Shown: positions 35,624 to 46,561, counted from the first letter of the stretch. The stretch: 64,000 nt of DNA from Paenibacillus macerans (GCF_023715465.1 NZ_JAMBOE010000004.1:434001-498000), one strand, 5' to 3'. Made by a program: numbers and translations. The notes: a model not told the origin generated them from the letters alone.

Positions 35624-38600
35624 TTACTTTAACGAGAAGCTGGCTTTATCGAAATTGCCGATGTACTTGTAGGTCGATCCGGTCGTACCGCGGAACACCA
35701 CATAAAGGTCTTGCACGCCCGTTATGGTCTGCGTCAAGTCGGCGGTTACCGTGGCATAGGTGCCCCAACTGCTTGCCGTCGGCGGCGTGGCAACCGTACC
35801 CACCAAGGTGCCGTCCACGGAGCCAAGATGGATTTCGACTTTCGAGTTGGCCGCCGTGTTCGTGGAGTTGCCCGCATAGGTGACCGAGAACTGGTTCACG
35901 CCCCCACTGCCGAAATCCATTCCCTTGTAAGCCAGCCATGCGCCGTCAAACGTATTGGCTACTTGCTGGCTGTTATTGCCGTTTTCCGTTTTCAGTGGAC
36001 CGTTGTTGGCCGGATTGACATCGGTTGACCAGGCATCGTATTTTTCCAGCTCCAGAGGAGCATAATCGCTTCTGGTCTTATCGAACGTGAAACTGTCGAA
36101 ATTGCCGATATACGGCAGCGAGCCCGTCGTCGTGCCTTTCAGCACGATATATACATCCTGGACACCGGTGACGGTGGTGTTCAGGTTCGCCGAGGCGGTC
36201 CGGTACGTCCCCCAGCTGCTGCCGGTGTTCGTCAGCGCTACGGTGCCGATCAGGGTCCCGTCTACCGAGCCCAGACGGATCTCCGCTCTGGCGTCAGCCG
36301 GCGCTCTCCCGGTTGGGGCGTCATAAACCACTTGAATCCGGTTCATCCCCGCCGTTCCGAAATCGGCCCGCTGATATGCCAGCCATGCGCCATCAAAGGT
36401 GTTTTTGACCACGGTTCCGCCGTTGTTCGGTTCCGTATCTAACGGCTTGCCATTAGGGTGCATATCCGTTGACAAGCCGGTATAAGCTTCAAATTGGATC
36501 GCCAGTTTCCCGTTTGCCGCCTCGAATTTTGGCGTTTCCGCCGGCGGTTCCGGCTCCACCGCTGGTTCCGGCACATCCGGCGTTTTCACCGGTACCGGCA
36601 ATGGCTCCGGCAGCGGTTCTTCTTCGCCCGGTTGCCCCGGCTCTTCACCGCCCGGCGTACCCGGGTCCGGCTGCGGTTCGGCCTGCGAGACGATCGGCTC
36701 GGCCAGCCAGAGCGAATCATAAATGTTGCCGTCGTATTTGTCGACCAGGTAAATATTCACCTGATATTTGCTGGCGTTGACGTTGAAGCTTTGCGTCAGA
36801 TCAAAGTTTCCGGTTGCCACCGGCACCGCGCTGGATACAAAAGCCTGCTGGCCGCCGTTCATCAATTGGATGACAGCAACGGCCGAATCCGCATAAGCGC
36901 CTTTCAGCGTGCCTGACACGTCAACGACCATATTGCCGGTCCGTTTGACATCGGCGTTCAGGTCAAACACGTCCCATTTTATGTCGGAGGTGTATGCAGC
37001 ATCCGAAAGCAGCGGCTCCCCAGCGGTTACGCCCAGGCTTTCGTTCGCCTTGATTCTGACCTGCACAACGCCCGCGCCGTAAGCGACCGGACCCACGATT
37101 TGCGGATTGGCTGTGGCAATCGTCCAGGTGCGGCCTCCGTCCGTGCTGAATTGATAGTCGGACGGCTGCTCGAAGCCCGGCACGTTGGTCCAGCCGAAGG
37201 TGTTGGCCGTATCGTCCACGACCGGTCCGGTCGGCGCGGCCGGCTTCGCCATTTCCTTCACCGCGACAAGTCCGAAGTCAAAGGCGATATCCGAGCTGGT
37301 CGCATTGACTTGATGCACCTCTGCGGTCAACACGTTGGTGCCTTTCACGAGCAGGGAAGGATCGATTTGATAAACATTCCGGTCCCGCTCGTCATTAACG
37401 GTCGCATTGGCGTAGGTGTTATAGCTTACCGGGCCGGTTGGCATATTGGTGCGAATGACTTCATGCCCGTTCAGGTACACAACAGCCCCGTCATCACGGA
37501 CCAGGCTGGCGTCCAGTTCGAGGATGCCTGCGGTGTCCGCGACCTCGAACGTTTTGCGGAAATACGTCGCCGGGTACTTGTTGTTGCCGTCCGGCCCATA
37601 GCTGACAACTGTTTTCGCGTAGCCTTTGTTGTCGTATCCGAGCGGCGCCGGACCCGACTTCCACGCGCTGTCGTCATAGGCCGCGCCTGTCCAGCCATCG
37701 CCGGCGTATTGGCCTTTGTCGTAGTATTTCCAGTCCGAGCCTTCGGCGATCAGCGCTTGACGGGACAACGAGTTGTCAAAATCGGTGCCGTAGTTGGTCA
37801 TCGGCGGTGCCGCTTTGGCCTTGGCGCCCCAGGCGGTGTTCGGCTCCGAACCCATGTCGAATTCCAGCGTGCCGCCGGCCATTATATCCTCGTACTTGAT
37901 CCAGGCTTGATCAAATTCTCCGCCGTTCAACGTCGCGGATTGAATAAACCGGTTTTCGCTGGACACATTGTCCGCTTTGATCGTAAACGTTTTGCCGCCG
38001 TCCAGATGCAGCTTCACTTCCGAGAAAATCGGCGATCCGATCAGGAAAGCCGCGTCGCCCGGATTGGCGGGAAACAGCCCCATCGCGCTGTAGACGAACC
38101 AGGAAGCCATTGCTCCCGCGTCATCGTCCATCGACGGCAGGTAGCCTTCCGGGTCGGCCCGGTACAGGCGCGATTTCAGAGGATACGAATACGCACCGTG
38201 ATTATGGTATTTATGCGTCACCACTTCCGTCGTGTACTCGCGGGCAAAATATTGGGTCAAATACGGATAACCCAGGTAGTTGAACAAATACGGCGCGTCC
38301 AAATCCTGCTCGTTGACGGCCATATATTCGTCCCTAGTGAAAAAGTCCGTCAACTGCTTGGCCATTTCCGTTTTGCCGCCCATCAGTTCAGCCAAGCCCT
38401 TCATGTCCTGTGAAGCGGACCAGCGATAATGCCACAGGTTTCCCTGGTAGGCGTATCTGTCCACTGCCGTCACATCCCCACTGTTAACGGTAATCCCGTT
38501 CGGGGTAAAGAACCCGATCTTGTCTCCGTTTTCGTCGGTCTGATCCGGATTCCACAGGTCCTTGTAAGACAGGGCAACCTGCTTGTATTTCTCGTACGTC

Positions 38601-40516
38601 GCTTTGTCGCCGAGCAGCTCGGCCAGTTTCATCGGGAAGTAACCGCTTTTTGCTTTTTCCAACTGACCCGATACTTTATCCTGATCGCCGAAGTTGTTCA
38701 CGTCGACGCCCATGCCCTTCAGCGCCGCGTACGCGTCAAAATCCCGGAATCCCTTGGCATATGCGTCCAGAAGGACCGCGCCGTTAAACTCGTTCCGCAC
38801 TGTCGGGCTCGGCCAGTATCCGTCCCCAAATTGCGTATAGGTGCCGCGTGTCTCGTACAGATCCGCCAAAGATTTCACCATGTTGTTGTATTCCGTTGGC
38901 GTCAGCACGGAGAACAAGGCGTATTTGCGAAAATCGTCCCAGGTCGCCCAGCCGTTGTAGTACTCAAAATCGTCGCCCAGCTCGGAAGCCTGCCGGATCG
39001 TGTTTTCGTCCCGGCCCGCTTTGAAGGTACCGACGGAGCTGGTTACGTTTTTCGGATGAAGGAACGTATGGTACATTTGCGTGTAAAAAATCCGTTTGTT
39101 CTCTTCGTCGGCATCGGTGATCTCCACTTTGCCGAGCAAATCGCTCCAAGCGCCGCGAATCTTGGCGTGCTGAGCATCGAAATCCCAGCCCTCGATGTCG
39201 TGATCGCGCTCGTATTTGGCCTGTTCCACGCTGATCGGCGACAAGCCCACTTTCGCCTGAATCACTTTGCCGGCGGCGTTTTCGAAGTTCACCCACACGC
39301 CGCTGTTTGACCCGCTGCGCACCGCGTCCGTTCCCGTCGCATCGCCCTGCCAGGACGTGTAGGAACCAAAGTCATGGTCGAACTGGATGGAGTAATACAT
39401 AACGTAATATCCGTTTCCGCAGACGTTTTTCGATTTGACCATGCCGGAAATTTCCTTGTTGTTTTCCACTTTAAGATTGGCGTCGATCATGCCGGCATAC
39501 GAGTTGGACAGATCGACCAGCACAGAGCCGGTCGTTGCCGATGCCGGGAACGTGTAACGATGAAAGCCCACATTGTCCGAAGCGGTCAACTCAACGCCGA
39601 CACCGGAGTTCAGGTTCACCGCGTAATATCCGGCGGAAGCCTGTTCGCTGGCTTTATCGTATTTTTGCTTGTATTCGTTGACGTTTTTCGTGAAAGAGCC
39701 GGTTTCCGGCATCATCAAAATATTGCCGCCCGCCCCGCTGCAGCCTACACCGCTGAATCTCAGGTGCGAGAAACCCTTCAGGTTCTTATCCTGGTAGTAG
39801 TACCCGCTGAACGCTCCGCCATCGCTGTCAGGCCCCAGGGAAACGAGGCCAAACGGCATCGAAGGTCCCGGGTTCGTCTGGCCGTTGTCGCCGAGTGTGT
39901 TAATGAACGGGTCCACATAGTCGACCGGATCGAGTTTGGCCGGCGGATAAGCCGGCGTTTGACCGGCATCAACCCCGTAGAGCTCAAGCTCATACAAGCG
40001 CACGGTATTGGAGTCATATGCTCCTTTGCTTACGTAAAACCGGACGTACCGGGCGGAAAAAGGCTCCGGCAAATAGCGGTCGACGATCGTCTGCGCATTG
40101 TTTTGAACGACATCGACGTCCGTCCAGGTTTTGCCGTCAGCGCTTTTTTGCAAGCGGAAATTTTTCGTGTTCCAGAACGGGCTGTTGCTTTCGTTGATGC
40201 CCGCGTTGATGACGACCCATTCATTGATGTTGTACACTTGGCCCAAATCAAGCTTCATCCATTTGATTTTGGCGTTCGTATTGTCGCACCATTTCGTGTC
40301 GGTTTTGCCGTCGACGGCAAATTTGGCGGCTTCATTGCTGTTGCATTGCCCCGAGGCCGTCACGGTCGCGTTCAAAGCGACATTCCGCGTCGGTTCTCCC
40401 TGGACCGCAGGGCCCGCGGCCGCGGCCGAAACGGGAACGGCGCCCGGAATCATCGACTGGACCAAGCCGCTCAGCAGCAGCACCGTCATGAGCGCTGCAA
40501 AAATCCTCTTCTTCAT
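35624..40516 (-). CDS. Large secreted GH92 alpha-mannosidase with accessory sugar-binding domains
   Basis: 1630 residues with a signal peptide (MKKRIFAALMTVLLLSG...VSAAAA). Order: F5/8-type C domain (about 45-180), GH92 catalytic region (about 195-930; YVDPFINTLG, MPFGLVSLGPD, MDDDAGAMASWF), and a jelly-roll domain (about 970-1135; YLNGHEVIRTN). Next come an Fn3-like plus beta module, a Pro/Glu-rich linker and two similar CBM6-like domains at the end. GH92 enzymes are calcium-dependent exo-alpha-mannosidases acting on mannan or N-glycan mannose. AAGGAGG precedes the ATG. It is last in the operon after the phosphatase and the SLH protein. Confidence 0.93.
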   Translation of the reverse strand: MKKRIFAALMTVLLLSGLVQSMIPGAVPVSAAAAGPAVQGEPTRNVALNATVTASGQCNSNEAAKFAVDGKTDTKWCDNTNAKIKWMKLDLGQVYNINEWVVINAGINESNSPFWNTKNFRLQKSADGKTWTDVDVVQNNAQTIVDRYLPEPFSARYVRFYVSKGAYDSNTVRLYELELYGVDAGQTPAYPPAKLDPVDYVDPFINTLGDNGQTNPGPSMPFGLVSLGPDSDGGAFSGYYYQDKNLKGFSHLRFSGVGCSGAGGNILMMPETGSFTKNVNEYKQKYDKASEQASAGYYAVNLNSGVGVELTASDNVGFHRYTFPASATTGSVLVDLSNSYAGMIDANLKVENNKEISGMVKSKNVCGNGYYVMYYSIQFDHDFGSYTSWQGDATGTDAVRSGSNSGVWVNFENAAGKVIQAKVGLSPISVEQAKYERDHDIEGWDFDAQHAKIRGAWSDLLGKVEITDADEENKRIFYTQMYHTFLHPKNVTSSVGTFKAGRDENTIRQASELGDDFEYYNGWATWDDFRKYALFSVLTPTEYNNMVKSLADLYETRGTYTQFGDGYWPSPTVRNEFNGAVLLDAYAKGFRDFDAYAALKGMGVDVNNFGDQDKVSGQLEKAKSGYFPMKLAELLGDKATYEKYKQVALSYKDLWNPDQTDENGDKIGFFTPNGITVNSGDVTAVDRYAYQGNLWHYRWSASQDMKGLAELMGGKTEMAKQLTDFFTRDEYMAVNEQDLDAPYLFNYLGYPYLTQYFAREYTTEVVTHKYHNHGAYSYPLKSRLYRADPEGYLPSMDDDAGAMASWFVYSAMGLFPANPGDAAFLIGSPIFSEVKLHLDGGKTFTIKADNVSSENRFIQSATLNGGEFDQAWIKYEDIMAGGTLEFDMGSEPNTAWGAKAKAAPPMTNYGTDFDNSLSRQALIAEGSDWKYYDKGQYAGDGWTGAAYDDSAWKSGPAPLGYDNKGYAKTVVSYGPDGNNKYPATYFRKTFEVADTAGILELDASLVRDDGAVVYLNGHEVIRTNMPTGPVSYNTYANATVNDERDRNVYQIDPSLLVKGTNVLTAEVHQVNATSSDIAFDFGLVAVKEMAKPAAPTGPVVDDTANTFGWTNVPGFEQPSDYQFSTDGGRTWTIATANPQIVGPVAYGAGVVQVRIKANESLGVTAGEPLLSDAAYTSDIKWDVFDLNADVKRTGNMVVDVSGTLKGAYADSAVAVIQLMNGGQQAFVSSAVPVATGNFDLTQSFNVNASKYQVNIYLVDKYDGNIYDSLWLAEPIVSQAEPQPDPGTPGGEEPGQPGEEEPLPEPLPVPVKTPDVPEPAVEPEPPAETPKFEAANGKLAIQFEAYTGLSTDMHPNGKPLDTEPNNGGTVVKNTFDGAWLAYQRADFGTAGMNRIQVVYDAPTGRAPADARAEIRLGSVDGTLIGTVALTNTGSSWGTYRTASANLNTTVTGVQDVYIVLKGTTTGSLPYIGNFDSFTFDKTRSDYAPLELEKYDAWSTDVNPANNGPLKTENGNNSQQVANTFDGAWLAYKGMDFGSGGVNQFSVTYAGNSTNTAANSKVEIHLGSVDGTLVGTVATPPTASSWGTYATVTADLTQTITGVQDLYVVFRGTTGSTYKYIGNFDKASFSLK

Positions 40517-40547
40517 TGCGTTTGGTTCTCCTCCTTCTTTTTTGCAC

Positions 40548-42188
40548 TTACAGAGAACTGTCCGTAATCAGCCGTTTAACCATAACAGCAACCTCGGCGC
40601 GGTTCACGGCCCGGTCCGGGCTGAATTTCTGCCCGTCGCCTTGAATCAGGCCTTTGCTCCATGCGCTGTCAACGGCGGCCTTCGCCCAGCCGGAAATGCT
40701 GCCGGCATCGGCAAAAGCGGGCTGCCCCCCGTTCGCCGCCAGGTTGAAATAATCCGCAGCGCGGACCAGCGCAACAACCGCTTCCTCACGGGTGATTTGG
40801 TCGTTCGGCCGGAACTTGCCGTTATATCCGGTAATGATGCCAAGCGCCGCAGCGTCAGCCACATTCCGGGTGTAATATTGGCTGGCCGGCACGTCCGTAA
40901 ATGTCCCCTCGGTGCTTTGGTCTGCCAGCGGTTTGCCCGATTGCTCAAGCGTCCGCATGATCAAAGCGACGTATTCGGCGCGGGTGATGCTGCGGCCCGG
41001 CGCGTAATGGTTTTCGTCGACGCCCTTTACGATACCCTTGGCGGCCAGCGATTTGACGGAGTTTTCCGCCCAGTGCCCGACCAAATCCACAAAGGTCTTG
41101 CTGTATTGCAGAATCGTGTAATAGGAGAAATGCCCAACGGTAAAGTTAAACGTTCCGTTCTTCACCGTACCAGGCGTATATACAAGCGTTTTGCCGTCCA
41201 CATAATAAACACCGGCAAGATCCGCAGAAATCTGCTTCGCCTGCTCGTCCGTCAGCTTCAGCGTTACCTCAGCAGGTTTGTCCAACTGATGGATTTCCGT
41301 CACGTTGTCGCCGGAGATCAGTTGTATCACGACGGAGAGCACAACGCCGGTGGATGTATAGTCAGGATTTGCGCGCAGCGACTGCTCGACCACCGCCTTG
41401 GCTTCATCGCTCCAGGCCGCGTTCAGCACAATGCGGACTCGCGTGAGCTCATCGGCGGAAACCGCCAGTGAGCCTGCCGGGAAACGGACGGTTCGGTTGC
41501 CGGACGTTACGATCAGATCGATCTCGCGATCCTCCAGTCCGGTTAACGATTTCGCCGGGAATTCCAGCGCCGATCCGGCTTCCGCGGCGGATGCGGGCAG
41601 TTCGATCGTCACCGCATCGCTCGCTTGCTGCGCGGCTTTCGCCAATACATCGCTGCCGGCAATATATCGGCCGTCCTTGGCCAATTCCGGCTGAACGTTT
41701 GCGCCGCTCACCTGTCCCGCGGCCGGCGGAATGTCCTTGGAATCGGAATTATTCGCCGGTGGAGTCGTTGTGACGGGATTCGAATTCGAGCCTCCGCTCG
41801 GGTTACTTGGTCTGGAAGGCTCCTCGGGATTATTTCCGCCTTTGCGCGGAATCGCAAACGTGCCGGACTGAGTCAAGCCGCCGTTGCCGGCAATGACCGT
41901 ATAAACGCCGGAGGGCGCCAGGTCTTCCGTCTCCGGAATCGCCACCGTTTGCGAATAAACGCCGTTTTGGGCAGAGATAACATCGATATATAAAACCGTT
42001 TGATTCGGACTCACAATTTTGACCACGACGTCGTCCGTTTCGTCCGCCACCGTTCCGGAAAGCGTAATTTCGCCGCCGCGCAGCACCTCCTTCACGCTTA
42101 ACTCCAGCGTGAAGGAAGTCGCGGCGTAAACCGAAACCGGCGTAAGCACGAACAACAACGCCAGGATGGCCGCCACATATTTTTTCAC
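40548..42188 (-). CDS. SLH-domain surface protein in the phosphatase/GH92 operon
   Basis: 546 residues with a signal peptide (KKYVAAILALLFVLTPVSVYA). An N-terminal beta domain (about 24-118), a Pro/Ser/Asn linker, an unassigned middle domain (about 170-365) and three SLH repeats (about 370-546) that bind cell-wall polymer. No enzymatic motif. GTG start behind AGAGAGG. Neither partner in the operon has SLH repeats, so this may be the wall-bound component of the set; direct contact between them is inference. Confidence 0.88.
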   Translation of the reverse strand: MKKYVAAILALLFVLTPVSVYAATSFTLELSVKEVLRGGEITLSGTVADETDDVVVKIVSPNQTVLYIDVISAQNGVYSQTVAIPETEDLAPSGVYTVIAGNGGLTQSGTFAIPRKGGNNPEEPSRPSNPSGGSNSNPVTTTPPANNSDSKDIPPAAGQVSGANVQPELAKDGRYIAGSDVLAKAAQQASDAVTIELPASAAEAGSALEFPAKSLTGLEDREIDLIVTSGNRTVRFPAGSLAVSADELTRVRIVLNAAWSDEAKAVVEQSLRANPDYTSTGVVLSVVIQLISGDNVTEIHQLDKPAEVTLKLTDEQAKQISADLAGVYYVDGKTLVYTPGTVKNGTFNFTVGHFSYYTILQYSKTFVDLVGHWAENSVKSLAAKGIVKGVDENHYAPGRSITRAEYVALIMRTLEQSGKPLADQSTEGTFTDVPASQYYTRNVADAAALGIITGYNGKFRPNDQITREEAVVALVRAADYFNLAANGGQPAFADAGSISGWAKAAVDSAWSKGLIQGDGQKFSPDRAVNRAEVAVMVKRLITDSSL

Positions 42189-42212
42189 CGTATTGTCCTC
42201 TCTTTCTGTCCG

Positions 42213-45200
42213 TTACTGAAACACAACCGGTTTCGCCAGCTGGAGCGGCACTTCAAGGTTGCTGTTAAACTCGTCGAACACAAACACTTTGACACTGTAC
42301 TTGTCTCCGCTGACATTAAAATATTGGGAAACATTTAGCTTGCCGTCCTGCAGCGGAATAGCGTTGATCAGCAGCGGCTCGTTTCCATTCAGCAGCTCAA
42401 ACACCACGTAGGCGGATCCGGTGTAATCGGCCAACCGTTCGACCTCAACGTCCACCTTAAGCTGGTTTTCTCTCTTGAGGACGCCCGACAGGGCATACGT
42501 ATCCCGAACTCCGTTCACGGTAAACGGTTTATCCGAAGCCAGCGGCAAACCGGCTGCCGTTCCTGCCGCTCCGTCCCCTTTCACGCGCACCAGCACCGTG
42601 CCTGCGGGGTAATCATGATCCCCTACCGGCTGCGGTTTGGCCGTTACCGGCTGCCAGGTCTTGCCGCCATCGACGCTATATTCGTAAGCGGATGGCTCGT
42701 CATAACCCGGAACCACGGTCCAGCCAAACGTGTTGCGCGCGTCGTCGACCACCGGAGCAGTCGGCGCGGGCGGCACATTGCCCTGCAAAATGGCCGTTCG
42801 AATGTCCGAATTGTCCCGTTTATCCACTACTCTGACCGCAAACTCGTACGTTAAAGCAGGATCCGTATTGTCGACCGTGTATCGATAGTCCGTTTGGCCT
42901 TCGACTGCCGATACGTAGACACTCCAATTCGGGCCCAGTCTACCGTTCACTTCGTAAATCCGGAAACCTCGAACAGCGTCATCGGCGTTTTTGTCGGCCG
43001 GTTTGGTCCAGGAAAGCTCTGTTTTCTTGCCGTCAACCATCTTGGCGGACAGCCCTTCAACCGGATTTGGCTTTTCGCTGTTTTGGACGATCGTATATTT
43101 GTCGAACGGAGTATCTTCACCCGAAATATAGGTGCTGATGGTCAGGCTGTCCTCTGTGATATGAACGCCCGAATATATCGGTTTATTCGGTTGCTGATAA
43201 GTCGCGGCGTAATACTTGTCCGCGTTTGGATTGATTTGATAATATTTCCGTCCCGGCGAGTTGTTGATCATATAAAGCGTTCCGTCCGGATTGAGCAGCC
43301 GGCCGTTCTCGTCCTTCTTCACATTCGTCACGGGTTGGTTGTTGTACATTTGATAGGATCTCATGAAAGTATGGTCATGCCCTTGCAAAACAAGGTCGAT
43401 CCCAAGCTCGTCCAGCACCGGATAAAGCTTCTTCCGCAACTCTGCAATATCGGTATCGGTAGCGTGATTGCCCACGGAATAAATCGCTTTGTGGAAGGCT
43501 ACGATTTTCCATTTTTTGTCCGTTTGAGCCACTTCTTTTCTTAGCCACTCGATTTGCTTATTGAACGAATTCGTTTGGGCCGCGTCCCAAGGGATATCGC
43601 CGGTATTCAATACCATGATATGAGCGGGCCCATAATCAAACGAATAGACCGTACCTCTCGGTTTGGGATCAGTGTGCGAGTCGTCCGGCAAATTAAAATG
43701 ATAGAAAAAATTGTTGTTGTTCGGCCCCTCATGGTTGCCGATCGTCGCCATCAACGGCAGATTCATCAGCAAGTCCTGAGGCTGTCCGAAATAATCGCTC
43801 CACTGTCCTTCGTTCGCTCCGGCATCCACCAAATCGCCGGGCATGACCAGAAATCTTGCGTCAGGATAGTCGTCCAAGGCATTATTGAGCGAATTGGCCC
43901 AGACTCGGTAGTCTTCGGTATTTGCGCCCTGCGAATCCGTCATATACAGGAAATCGTATTCGTTCTCGGTATTACCCTCGGTCGTAAAGCGGCCGGTTTG
44001 GCTCCAGTTGCCGTCACTGCCCACCCGGTATTTGTAGGCCGTTCCGGGAGCAAGGCCCGTCGCAATCGCCTTATGGCTGATAAAAGAGCCGGTGGTGCTG
44101 CCAAGATTTAAGTTCTTAAGGATCTGCGTATCTTTAGCATCGCCGACAAAACGCATCACCGCCGCCGAATCGAAATCCTGATCGGCAGGGACGACTTCCA
44201 CGATGCTGTCCAAAATATTGCCTGGCGCGTTATCCGGGATCTCATATGAGGTATACCAGGCAAACGAACGGGTCGTTTTCGCGTCGCCGTAAAGGGACAT
44301 CGCTATATCCTTCGGTGAATAGTCAACAGCTTCGGATTGGTTGACCGGACTGAAGGTAAAGCTGTCCACGCTTCCCCCGCCGGCAAACTTCAGCCCGGCT
44401 TGCCCGTCGTAAACGACATTTACGAGTTCCTTGGGCTTGACGGTAGCCTCCAGCTTAAGCTTAAGAACGGACGGTTCGGCGCCCTGCTCCACGCTTTCGA
44501 CTTTAAGCCCTCTACCGCCGGCTTTTACCGTCAGGTGATCCTTCAAAGCGGACGGCAAATCGCTCAGATCCGCCATCAGGTTAAGCGAAACGGTCAGGCC
44601 GTCTGCTTCCAAGTTGCCCGAGATCGGCCCGGTATAGTTTTCCGGCAAATAAAAAGCGGTTGCTGGCACGATATCCTTGAGCATGTTCGGCGTCGACCAG
44701 CGCAAATACAGGTTCGAGCCGCCGAAATCCTCGAAATATTCCACCTTGAACTTGTATTTGACGCCGCCCTCCAGGGTCACCGGCTGGCTAGTCTGCTCCT
44801 TGTCCCAGTCGTTCACCCAATGGTCGATGACGACTTGATCGTCGATCCATAACTTGAATCCGTTGTCGCCGATCATGTAAAACGTATAATCGCCCGATTC
44901 CGGCGCCATGATCTGCCCGGTCCAACGCACGTTGGCGTCGTCCTGTCTGCCCACCCAGGTTTGCAGGACCGGGTCGAGATTCGTGAAGTTGATCTGCGAG
45001 TCAACGATGGTCGCTTTGTGTTCGACAAAATTAAATGGCATATCGCCGTTGTTGGTGTAATATTCGCCCAGCAGCCCTTGATTTTTTCCAAGTACGGGCG
45101 GGGTCGAGTCGGAACTGTTCAGTTCTAATGAAAAATAGAGGTCGGAACTGTCTGCGCGCTGCTGATGGACTTCCGCGGCAATCACGTTCGTGCCGTCAAC

Positions 45201-46481
45201 AAGCAGGGCAGGATCGATATCGAAATGTTCCTCGTCCCGCTCGTCGCCCACCGCTTCGGGAGCAAGCGTATTGTACGTGATGGCGCCTTGAGGCAGATTC
45301 GTGCGGTGCACCTCCTGACCGTTCAAATAGATGACCGCGCCATCGTCACGGATCAAAGCGGCGGAAAGCTGTTTAATCGCATCCGTATCCGCTACCTGGA
45401 ATTCCTTGCGGAAATAAGTCGTAATGTATTTATTGCTTGCACTGGAGCCGTATTCGATCACGGTTGTCGGCTGCGGTTTGCTGCTGCCGGCATATCCAAG
45501 CGAAGCCGGAGCCGTCTTCCATTCGCTGTCGTCAAAGTTGACGGCGCGCCAGGCCGTTCCCTGATCGGTGCCGTTGTCGAGATAGGTCCAAACGCTGTTC
45601 TTCGCAATCAGTTGTCCGTCAGCGAGAGCTACCGATGCCGCCTCCGTGACGGCGACCAGCGCGGTCGCTTTATAACCGCCATCCGCCGTGGTCGCGGTGA
45701 TTCCGGTCGTACCCGGCGATTTGGCCGTAACGAGACCGTCGGCGCTCACCTCGGCGATGGCCGGGTCATCCGACGCCCATGTATAGGCGGCATTGGTCGC
45801 ATCGTTAGGCGCAACCGTTGCCGTCAGCCGGTCCGTGTCGCCCACAGCCAGTTCCAGGTTATGCTTGTCCAGCGTAATACCGGTCACCGGTACGGCAGCC
45901 GGATTTTCCCCAAACGCACCGTAAGCCTCAAACTCATAGATATTCGCCTGATAGTTCCCGTTTTCGTTCGCATCCCCCGGATCGGTGATGTTCAACTTAA
46001 AATAACGGGCCGTTACCGGCGTATCCAATGCATGATTCGTCGTTCCGTACGTGTTGTCCGTCACCGTCACCGCGGTCGTCCAATGCACGTCATCGGAACT
46101 GGTTTCAATCATAAAATCGCGGGTGTTGAAGCCGTCCGGTTCGCCCGCCGCGCCCGCATGGGCCACCACGAACCTGTGCACCGTCGCTTCGGCACCCGCG
46201 TCGATTTTGAGCCAATAAGGGTTCTGCGCGTCAGGGGACAACGTATCTCCCTCATAAGACCATTTACTACCTGTAAAATTTCCGTCAATCGCTTTCGACG
46301 GGGCTAAAACGTCCGATATTTCTCCGTTTGCCGTGGCCGTTACGCCCGCGCCGGCAAACACATTGACGTCCCCGGACTCCGCCAGCGCCGGCCGAACCGG
46401 AACATACCCCGCCGAGAATAACGAGGTTAAAAGCATAACCACCGCAAGCACCCGGCTTGTCAGCGCAACCCTACTTTTCAC
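42213..46481 (-). CDS. Secreted purple-acid-phosphatase-like metallophosphoesterase, multidomain
   Basis: About 1422 residues. GTG at 46481 chosen 8 nt after GGGAGGGAG (the TTG 6 nt earlier is too close). Order: signal peptide, F5/8-type C domain (about 40-195), Big2 domain, jelly-roll domain, PA14 domain (about 470-620), a stretch ending in a purple-acid-phosphatase Fn3 domain, and the catalytic domain. That domain has TDSQG, VMPGDLVDAG, IGNHEGPNN, FHKAIYS and LQGHDHTF, giving a two-metal site. An Fn3 domain and a beta module shared with the GH92 protein close it. It should remove phosphate from extracellular esters. First gene of the operon. Confidence 0.9.
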   Translation of the reverse strand: MKSRVALTSRVLAVVMLLTSLFSAGYVPVRPALAESGDVNVFAGAGVTATANGEISDVLAPSKAIDGNFTGSKWSYEGDTLSPDAQNPYWLKIDAGAEATVHRFVVAHAGAAGEPDGFNTRDFMIETSSDDVHWTTAVTVTDNTYGTTNHALDTPVTARYFKLNITDPGDANENGNYQANIYEFEAYGAFGENPAAVPVTGITLDKHNLELAVGDTDRLTATVAPNDATNAAYTWASDDPAIAEVSADGLVTAKSPGTTGITATTADGGYKATALVAVTEAASVALADGQLIAKNSVWTYLDNGTDQGTAWRAVNFDDSEWKTAPASLGYAGSSKPQPTTVIEYGSSASNKYITTYFRKEFQVADTDAIKQLSAALIRDDGAVIYLNGQEVHRTNLPQGAITYNTLAPEAVGDERDEEHFDIDPALLVDGTNVIAAEVHQQRADSSDLYFSLELNSSDSTPPVLGKNQGLLGEYYTNNGDMPFNFVEHKATIVDSQINFTNLDPVLQTWVGRQDDANVRWTGQIMAPESGDYTFYMIGDNGFKLWIDDQVVIDHWVNDWDKEQTSQPVTLEGGVKYKFKVEYFEDFGGSNLYLRWSTPNMLKDIVPATAFYLPENYTGPISGNLEADGLTVSLNLMADLSDLPSALKDHLTVKAGGRGLKVESVEQGAEPSVLKLKLEATVKPKELVNVVYDGQAGLKFAGGGSVDSFTFSPVNQSEAVDYSPKDIAMSLYGDAKTTRSFAWYTSYEIPDNAPGNILDSIVEVVPADQDFDSAAVMRFVGDAKDTQILKNLNLGSTTGSFISHKAIATGLAPGTAYKYRVGSDGNWSQTGRFTTEGNTENEYDFLYMTDSQGANTEDYRVWANSLNNALDDYPDARFLVMPGDLVDAGANEGQWSDYFGQPQDLLMNLPLMATIGNHEGPNNNNFFYHFNLPDDSHTDPKPRGTVYSFDYGPAHIMVLNTGDIPWDAAQTNSFNKQIEWLRKEVAQTDKKWKIVAFHKAIYSVGNHATDTDIAELRKKLYPVLDELGIDLVLQGHDHTFMRSYQMYNNQPVTNVKKDENGRLLNPDGTLYMINNSPGRKYYQINPNADKYYAATYQQPNKPIYSGVHITEDSLTISTYISGEDTPFDKYTIVQNSEKPNPVEGLSAKMVDGKKTELSWTKPADKNADDAVRGFRIYEVNGRLGPNWSVYVSAVEGQTDYRYTVDNTDPALTYEFAVRVVDKRDNSDIRTAILQGNVPPAPTAPVVDDARNTFGWTVVPGYDEPSAYEYSVDGGKTWQPVTAKPQPVGDHDYPAGTVLVRVKGDGAAGTAAGLPLASDKPFTVNGVRDTYALSGVLKRENQLKVDVEVERLADYTGSAYVVFELLNGNEPLLINAIPLQDGKLNVSQYFNVSGDKYSVKVFVFDEFNSNLEVPLQLAKPVVFQ

Positions 46482-46561
46482 TCCCAAACTCCCTCCCAGT
46501 CAAAGTATTGATGATCGAAGGAAATGATACGCTTTAGCTTGGATTCATTCAATTCATGCAT

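Noticed and set aside
39374..40567. 397-codon frame opposite the GH92 gene
   Set aside because: Antisense shadow of a high-GC gene; no ribosome site, and the GH92 frame is certain.
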